Made by a program: the position numbers and the translations under genes. Shown one piece after another: positions 56,442-64,000 of a stretch of DNA of 64,000 nucleotides (positions are counted from its first letter, which is position 1; each line of letters starts with the position of its first letter). This DNA is from Coffea arabica (taxonomy: Eukaryota > Streptophyta > Magnoliopsida > Gentianales > Rubiaceae). The notes below the pieces were generated by a model that was not told the origin of the DNA, did no database searches, and saw only the letters and a program-made list of their open reading frames with translations. Where the stretch lies: contig NC_092326.1 of the NCBI RefSeq assembly GCF_036785885.1, forward strand, positions 41,998,287-42,062,286, given 5' to 3'.

Positions 56442-57453
56442 TTTCTTCTTTTAATACATCATCAACCTTCCAAGTTTTACAGTTGCCCCCTTCCCCTGTC
56501 CCTTTTGAACATCTCTTTGTGAACGCAGAATACTCACAGATGAATCTAATTCTGATCCTGGGATTATGGATGTTTGTTTATCACTCTGCCTTAAATTGGC
56601 GAGGCCTTGTTTGTTTTCTCTTTAAAGCAAGATGGATTATGCTTTATTGACGGCTAATTTATACAGTGGATGTCTTCAATATATATTTCAAGGAGGTAAA
56701 GGAAAGAAAACAGGTGCTGCAAGTGATTGAGTGTATTGGCACAATATCTAAGGTTGTCTGTGTAACTCGGATTAACCCTTGCTTCCATATCATATTAAGG
56801 ATTAAATCACCTACAAACTGAATTGTTTCATTCCCAGGCAACTTATTTTCCTCACCTCATGTGCCTAAGGATTGATTGCGACCAACCTATGTAATTTTCT
56901 CCCCCCACCTCATGGTACTTAAAATAGCTGGATACAATTTATGTAACTTGACCTAGTCCAGCATCCACATTAACTTGATACGAGACCAAGCCCACCCCAA
57001 ACATGGGACAAGATGGTACAAGAATATGCTTTTGGGTCATCAATCACAAAGTCACAATACTTTAAGATTCTTTTGCATAATCTCCTGGAGAATCCGCCAC
57101 ACCTAACTAAACTTTGTCCCCTCTGGCTCTCTTTCTATTCACTTTCTTTTCCTAAGTTACCTAACAACATTGGTCCATCATTTTATGCCTTCTCACGCCC
57201 ATTTACCTAACAACCCCATAGAGTCTCCCCTGTTCAAAGTTCAGACTGTTGTAAACAAAATACGGTGCACGACTATATAATTGTAGTGTGCATCTTGACC
57301 AAAGATATTTTCGTTGGAAAGTCTCTAACTCTCCGACCAATCTTAGAGAGGGCTAAACTAGTACGGATTGACCAGTACTTCGACTACAGTTTTCCTCGCT
57401 TTTCTCTTTCTCTTTCTCTTTCAATCAGGGTCCGGAGTAGAGAAAGAGAAAAG
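56442..57453. other. Intergenic between GCVT and PMP22
   Basis: GCVT 3' region, then the PMP22 promoter ending in a CT-rich leader (TTTCTCTTTCTCTTTCTC near 57400). No further gene supported. Confidence 0.5.
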
Positions 57454-60400
57454 ATGGGATCAGTTGCGAAAAAGAGTTTGGAACAGTATCTGTTTCAGCT
57501 TCAAAAGCACCCATTACGAACAAAGGTTTAATCTTCAACATCCCTTCATCTCTTCTTGAATTTTTTTTTTTTTTGCAATTTACTGCATATTAGTATGTGA
57601 AGTTTCCTTCTTTATTTTTTTTTAAAAAAAGTGTTGACTTTGATATGGGCTTAATCATTTTTCTTGGTTCTCCACTTTAAACTCAGGCGATCACTGCAGG
57701 AGTTTTATCAGCAGTGAGTGATATAGTGTCTCAAAAGCTCTCTGGTATTCAGAAGCTTCAACTCAGACGCCTTCTTCTCAAAGTGGTAATGTGTTGAACT
57801 ATTCATTATAGCTGTTTTTCCTTTGACGCGATGGGTTATGTAGGTAATGAGACTGACTTAATTAAGGTCACATTTGATGGTCCTAAGCCCTTCAAGAAAA
57901 ATGAAAATATGCAGTAGGAATATGTACGTGAAGTTGGCTAATTGACTTTTTTCTTTTCTTTGAAATTCAAATTTAAAATTTAAGAAGGGTAGGGAGAGGA
58001 AGGGGGATGCCAGAATGGGATGTTGAACATTGTTGTCATGTTGATGTTAGAAGGCCTCAACCACTTGGATTAGATCTTGCTTTCCTTTGGTTAGATAACT
58101 CGAACTTGGATCCCCTATCAATTCTAATACATGTTAGAAGATTTTCTTCTCTTATCTGGACTCGAAGTTTTGAACCGTTATTAATATTGTTACTTTTGGT
58201 TTGGTTACTTGAATGAATCCTGAGGAAAATATATTTTCGAAGTGCTTGGTGAATTCCTTGAACTGTTCTCGATTTTAGGATGAATTCTATCTGCATTAAC
58301 ATATTGCTCTGTATTAGCTATGCTAACATCTTGGTGTCTGGATTTACATATCTAAAATTTTTAACCACCTAGCTTAGTTTGAGGGCATTTGCTCCTGCTT
58401 TTGGAGGTTTCAGAGTAAAATCATATTGTAAAAGCATATTACAAGCGGGCAGTTTTAAATTGGATGGCTTGTAAGTTTACCCTATGTTTTATTCCTAATC
58501 CTTTTTATGACTTGCTCTTAAACATAACTCTTGCAATCATCTGGATATACCTGCTGTTAATTTGATGCGTTTTTGTTCTGCACCAGTATTACATAAATTG
58601 TATGGACGTGTAAAATGTCTTTTATTAACCTCTTTTTCCATCATACTTTTAAGTTCTTAAAAGTAACTGACCTTTGATATCTCCATGAAGTTCATATTCT
58701 TAGGAAATTTTGGTGGTTTTCAAGAACTTTGATTTTTCCTTTGATACTTTCTCACGTTGGGAGTTTTATAGCATTTGCACTGTTAATTAGCTTAGTGTTA
58801 GTAAGAAACATGCTTATGGGAGCTGTGGATGCACATAAGATTGCTAAATCAATCTTTAGGAGATTAGTAGTTTGAAGGACATGCATTTTAGCGTGCGCTT
58901 AGAAAGTTGAACTTTTTTTAGTAGGATGAATCCATCTATATGGAATATCAAATATATACTTGAACGCATAGTCCTTATCCTCAATGGCACAGCTAGTTGG
59001 CTGGAAAGAAACCCCTGGAAGATCTTCAGTTCATTTTCATCTATTCTCAATTTAAAGAAGCTGATTCATTGTTGCCCATTGTGCAATTTCTGGTCCTTTT
59101 CCTGTAGTTGTATTTTATCAACTTTTAGAGGTCAGCTTTCAGAACAAATCCATCTTTTATTACATTTTTATTCACCAACCTAGGAAAAATTAAATGTCTT
59201 GGTATTACTAGAGTAATTTACTACAAATGACTCGACTCAACATTTGCATATTAATAATTTTTGGATACAAATACATTGTATGTTTCCCAGCCAACCCCTG
59301 ACTCTCAGATTCAAATTTCTCTATGTGCTTGATGTGACTTGGTTTCTGAAGCTTTGCTTTTCGCATCTTTGATGGAACTTGTGCTCGACTTGACAATATA
59401 CTTGGAAATATGATCGTGCACATCTGATCCTTGTTGAACTAAATTTACAAGTGAGCATCAGCATCTGCAGTGTTTCCTGTTGCACTAATTACTGATATCT
59501 CTTTTCTGATGTTCTTCCAAGCAGATTTTTGGAGCTGCATATCTTGGACCACTGGGGCACTACTTTCACATGTTTCTGGATAAGCTTTTTAAAGGAAAGA
59601 AGGACACCAAAACGGTTGCCAAGAAGGTATAATCTGCCTCTGGACCTTTTCTTTTTCTTTGCCCCCCATAAACTTTATGGAGACATGGTTGATATAAAAA
59701 ACTGAAAATTTGATATTCTCATAAATGATACAGCTGTGAAATTCCTGGTATTCCAGTGTGCACAAATAGTTCAGTCTGTTGAAAATAGTTATACTTCCCT
59801 CACTTTAATGTGCAAGTATGATCTTTAAGTGGTAATCTGGATAAGTGACTGGACTCTCTTACATTTTAACCTGACATGAATCATTACTGTTGTTGCTAAC
59901 TTGCATTGGGCATGTTATCCATGACTGTCATATAATTAAGATTACTAGCAACAATGATGAAACAAAGGACAATGGCAAAATATACCTGTGTAACAAAATG
60001 TCGAATGCCCAAAATCTTTTTCAGGTCGTGCTGGAACAGGTTACTATTTCACCGTGGAACAACTTGTTTTTCATGATTTTCTATGGGTTGGCAATTGAGG
60101 GTAAGTTTGTAGTGTAACCTCTCAACTTGTTCTTAATTTGTTTGTCCTGCATTTACACCAAAAAGAAATGATTTGCTTCCAATGAGATGCCTACTTCTCC
60201 AAAGAAAATGTCAGGGATAACAAAGGAGACTTCTAGAAGTAAGATCCAATCTGCAGGGGTTATTTCTGCCTTCATAAGATTAAATACTTCTGACAGCTCT
60301 TGGTTTTAGAAGTTATAGGATGGGCTCGGAACTGGTGTACTTGCATTGAGATAAGTGGAGCAATAGTTATAGGGATTTGTAGATGCAAGACTGTAAAATT

Positions 60401-61132
60401 TGGGCTAAAAGTTTGAGTTGCTATGTGAAATCTACCAAGCTTCAAATGATGGTGGGTTGGGGGTTATGTATGTTTGTTTGGAAACGCAACTTGTAAATTG
60501 AAGTTGACATAGTGGTAGCTTCTGTCACAACATTGTGTTTAGCTACACTCGAGCCAACAGCTGATGTTGGATAACTGCCATAATAATGTTGCTCGATCTT
60601 TTGCATCACTAGCTTGGCAATTTGTGGAAATCATTCTAAACTACTTGGCAGTGTTCTGGGTAGTGTTCCCCTTGAGTCTTAACATGCCATTTGCTGCAAT
60701 TCCAAATGCACAGGAAGACCTTGGATGCATGTGAAATCCAAAATCAAGAAGGAATATCCAACAGTGCAATATACTGCATGGACGGTATGCCATTTGCCTC
60801 GATAATCTTTCTGCAAATGCAGTTATATTATATGTCATCATTAAAAATGGCAAAGTGTGTGCAGAATGAACTGAACAAATGATTTTGCAGTTCTGGCCCG
60901 TGGTGGGATGGATAAATCACCAGTATCTACCACTGGAGTTGCGAGTTGTCTTCCAGAGTATGGTTGCATTTTGCTGGTAATTCCTTTCTGCCGTCTACCT
61001 CTAATTTTGGGGATGGAATATGCTCTGTTGATTTGATTTCCATCACTATTTGGGGTGTTAATCCTGTTTTACCATTTTAGGGGAATATATTTGAATCTTC
61101 GAGCAAGGTCTTTGGCATTGACGAAAGGCTGA
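57454..61132 (+). CDS. PMP22: Peroxisomal membrane protein PMP22, Mpv17/PMP22 family
   Basis: Small integral membrane protein of the peroxisome; molecular function uncertain, possibly pore-forming. Seven exons: 57454-57525, 57687-57785, 59525-59626, 60025-60100, 60714-60784, 60891-60976, 61081-61132; 185 residues, the family norm. Opens MGSVAKKSLEQYLFQLQKHP, then ITAGVLSAVSDIVSQKL (first membrane segment). Next come FGAAYLGPLGHYFHMFLDKL, VVLEQVTISPWNNLFFMIFY and KIKKEYPTVQYTAWTFWPVV. The family signature is WINHQYLPLELRVVFQSMVA, then FCWGIYLNLRARSL. Basic residues near the N-terminus (KK) and C-terminus are consistent with peroxisomal membrane targeting. Intron 2 is 1739 nt. Distinction from mitochondrial Mpv17 rests on overall likeness to plant PMP22. 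Confidence 0.93.
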
Positions 61133-61429
61133 GCATATGGTTTAGGTCAGGGAGATTAATCTATGGAGCTTATTACTTTTGAGAGGAAACAAAAGGAATG
61201 TATCCTTGGGACATTCTTGCATTGTTTGCTCTTTCCTTCATGTCGTCGCCCGTGTTCTTTCTTGCTTAACATTGATCATGTTAGCAAAAGTTGGCTAGCT
61301 TTTAATTGTGGAGTCATGGAGTACAAATGTGTTGAATCTACGTAGTCGTGTGTGTGGGATCAAGACTAAGAATTGTTAGCTGTCTGTCTTCTGGTTATCA
61401 ATGTGATATTTTCACAAGTTCATTCTCCA

Positions 61430-61700
61430 AAGGTCCTGTTTGATTATTCAATTTAGTACTTAAATATAACGGATTCAGATAGATATTAACATGTTCAAAT
61501 GCATTTGATAACTAAAAATTGAACATCTAAATTAATTAAGTAGAACTAAATTTTTTAGGCAAAACTTGTTTCTAAAAGTAAATGATAAGTTAATCGCTTG
61601 TCACTTAATATAACATAAAGTTTAAATTTAGTACTTAACAATTTAACAATTTAATTGACTCAAATTTCAGTTCTTACTTCAGTTTTATCAAACGCATTCC
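61430..61700. mobile_element. Possible MITE with GTTTGATAA-type ends
   Basis: Left end GGTCCTGTTTGATTATTCAA and, reversed from the right, GGAATGCGTTTGATAAAACT share the GTTTGAT core seen in common plant MITE termini; the interior is repetitive TTAAGTACTAA-like DNA. No target duplication found, so borders are uncertain. Confidence 0.4.
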
Positions 61701-63496
61701 AAGTCATCTTCATCAATTCTGTGTTGGAACCCAAAAATGTATGACCACATCGAATTGGGAAGCATCTATTCTTATTCTTGGTTGGAAAATTGTTCAATTT
61801 TCCAAATTATTGAGTATTTTAGTGATTGCATGTCAGTCTAGTCAAAATTCAAGCAACCTTAATTTGTTCATGGTGCGTTGAAGTCTAGGTACATTTTGAT
61901 TAGAAAAATTCTTCTTGTCATTTCAATTATGAAAATTGCCATAATTCAAATTAAAAAGAAGAGATAAAAAGAAAAAGAAAAGCCTAAATCCTAATTTGCT
62001 TTTGTTAGCATTATTGGGCTAAACGCTCATGATACAACAAAATTGGGCCAAGCCTAATACATTCTCCTACTCTAAATGGGCTGGCTAACTTGGTGACCCA
62101 TTTAGTCCCAGGTTCATACGTCCACACACATGTGAGTTCTGACCCAGGCGATATACTTACTCGGAGTTCACCCCTGTTGTTGGTTTTGCATCACTCCAGA
62201 ACCTATTGATACATTTCCAGAGGTACAAGAATGAAAAAAAGCCCAAAACACAAAAAAAGAAAAAAAAAAAGTCAGATTGATTATTATTATTTTTTTGGTC
62301 TTTTTTTTTTAGGAGACTGGAAGCTGGTTGGTTGTAAAATTATAAAACTTTTTTGAATTGAAAAACTTATTACAATGCAAACATAGACCTCGTCTGACGT
62401 GTACGTGGGGAGATGGACGATGTCTTGACGACTGGTTGAGGAATTGAAGTTGGTCAAGCATTGAATGTTTCGGGTCATGGTACCGGTCCCGTCTGGGGAC
62501 CGCGATCAATTCAATTTGACCAACCCGCGGCACGGGCTGAGAGTTGAGACCATTTCACGCGCGCTCTTGGCCTCTAAGCTTCGCACTTCTTGGAACTTCA
62601 GCTGCTGACACTGACCCCGTCGACTGCCAATCTAAGAAGACACCAGTAAATCACAAACGCTCTAGGGAGGGTCAATACGTGATCATACTACAATCCATTG
62701 ATATTATTATTATTATTATTGGTAATCAAATAGCATTTCAATAAATTCATGAACATTTTGGAAATCTTTTCCTCATCAGTTGATCACCAACTGCTTTGGA
62801 GGTGCTCCTGACTTGGTTGTCTGAAACCCTCATTTGTTGCAATTGGAGTGGAGGGTCTGAATTATTGTCTAAGGGCTTTTCGTTTCACATTCAAATTGAG
62901 TGTTAGGAGAAAAAAAAAAAAAGCATTAATGGTCAATGAAGAAATTCCAAACTAGCATTTAAGATTCCTGATATTATTTGTTCACCATTCGTTTTCTGGT
63001 CTGAATATGCCGTCACTCATCTCATACATTGAGCTATTTATTCATTTATTTTTTACTTTGAAATTGAGACCGCATAATCCACATCGTCTTCGGATTGCCT
63101 GAGGATAATGATGGGATGATTTGGTCTATATTTACTGCCAGGACTTGATGTTATCTTCGGATTACTGCCAGGATTGGTCTATAATCAATCTTTTCTATGT
63201 TTTGTTATCTTGGACTCTGGATGCTTGTCCAATGTTGCAAATCTTGTGTGGTGTAAAAGATCCCAATTTCTCTCCGTCAAATTCATTTGATAATTAGCAA
63301 TATGATTTTTACCTATTTAAGGGCAAGCAAATGGTAAAATTATCTGTTTAGTTAATGAATATAACAAACGATTGTGACCAATATGTTTACATGGAGATAG
63401 TATTAGTTTCAATAGGGTCACAGGTGATAGCAAACAGAGAAGGTGGGATAAGACGTGAGATAGAAATTAAAGAGGAATTCACAAAGGAATTTAATG

Positions 63497-64000
63497 TTTT
63501 AAAAATCGAATTGGACCGGCCGGTTCGACCGATCGAACCAGGAATCGGACAAGTTTTCGATTCAATTCACTATTAGAGTTGATTTATCATAAAAATTGCA
63601 AAAAATCAATTGGACTGTTTTACCCAAATTGACCCATGAACCGCAGTTTTTCATTTTTCCCATTTTTTTAAAAAAATGAACCTATAGTTTTAAACATAAA
63701 ACTCATATGTTGAACCTTCTATTCTCACCCTCAAACTCAAAGATCACCGTTTTATTTTGTAGTTCTATTACATTTTGTTTAATTTCAAAAGTTTCAATGC
63801 ATTTTGTTTAATTTCAGAATACGGTTATGGTTTGTGTAGGATTTAAAATTTTTTTCCTAGTAGGTACAAATTGAGATGAATTTATTTGTTTGAATTTACA
63901 ATTTTAAAAATTTATTTGTGCTTAAAAATATATAACTTTTTATTAGATGATGTCTTAGATTGGTCCATGGGATATCTTATTTTGTACACAAGTGTGTACA
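63497..64000. mobile_element. hAT-like MITE, same family as the nested copy, incomplete in window
   Basis: Begins GTTTTAAAAATCGAATTGGA, CCGGCCGGTTCGACCGATCG, matching the end motif (GTTTTGAAACTCGGACCGG) of the element at 50659-51250. The right end was not found inside the window, so the right border given is just the window edge. Confidence 0.45.

Larger units (their letters stand above)
61133..64000. other. Intergenic to window end
   Basis: AT-rich, no gene supported. It contains a possible MITE (61430-61700), an (ATT)n tract near 62700-62719 and the start of an hAT-like MITE at about 63497 that runs toward the window edge. Confidence 0.5.

Noticed and set aside
1-64000. CRISPR arrays, bacterial operons, riboswitches or a specialised-metabolite gene cluster
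   Set aside because: The DNA is plant nuclear; no regularly spaced repeats and no grouping of biosynthetic genes are seen.
1-64000. LTR retrotransposons or viral fossils
   Set aside because: No paired long terminal repeats, gag-pol reading frames or capsid-like frames were recognised; the only retroelement supported is the LINE.

Overview
This window is nuclear DNA of a flowering plant, almost certainly a eudicot. It is AT-rich and has short exons with GT-AG introns, and its genes are plant-type: a plastid APS reductase with fused thioredoxin domain, a GPI-anchored GH17 beta-glucanase with X8 domain, an SKU5-like oxidase, a GARP/MYB regulator and a plant L1-type LINE. From memory, the glycine-cleavage T-protein and APS reductase look most like asterid sequences, but I cannot name the species. 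Gene models were spliced by hand; all multi-exon coding models close in frame on a stop codon.

Layout, left to right. APS reductase (1431-3707, +). A belt of degraded and intact hAT-like elements (about 4690-6446). A two-exon secreted cysteine-rich (defensin/NCR-like) peptide gene (6729-7130, -) with a decayed 3' copy of itself at about 8700-8826 and a Tourist-like MITE between them. GH17-X8 glucanase (10577-13216, +). TDP2-like phosphodiesterase with two RanBP2 zinc fingers (15133-18087, +). tRNA-Phe(GAA) (19224-19296, -). SKU5-similar protein (21279-25196, +). GARP-type MYB-like factor with EAR motif (28262-30312, +). Secreted glycine-rich protein (32043-32510, +). UTP6-like SSU processome protein (34064-37841, +), with a G-quadruplex-prone hexamer array and four site II motifs upstream. 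A six-exon, probably plastid-targeted conserved protein of unknown function (38415-41885, -).

The right third starts with a nearly complete LINE (43714-49939, -) bounded by a 16-bp target-site duplication. Next is a Pack-MULE (50064-51911) with about 169-bp terminal inverted repeats and a perfect 9-bp target duplication; it carries host-gene-like fragments, one resembling an INDETERMINATE DOMAIN zinc-finger protein, and is itself interrupted by a 592-bp hAT-like MITE. Then come GCVT, the glycine cleavage T-protein (53988-56441, +), and a PMP22/Mpv17 peroxisomal membrane protein (57454-61132, +). The last 2.8 kb has no gene I can support.

The genes are unrelated housekeeping and cell-wall loci, not a functional cluster; GCVT and PMP22 both touch photorespiration-linked organelles but their adjacency is probably chance. 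The most interesting items are the cysteine-rich peptide gene and its decayed duplicate, the Pack-MULE with its nested insertion, the AUGA coupling in the LINE, the acceptor-stem change in tRNA-Phe and the unnamed plastid protein.
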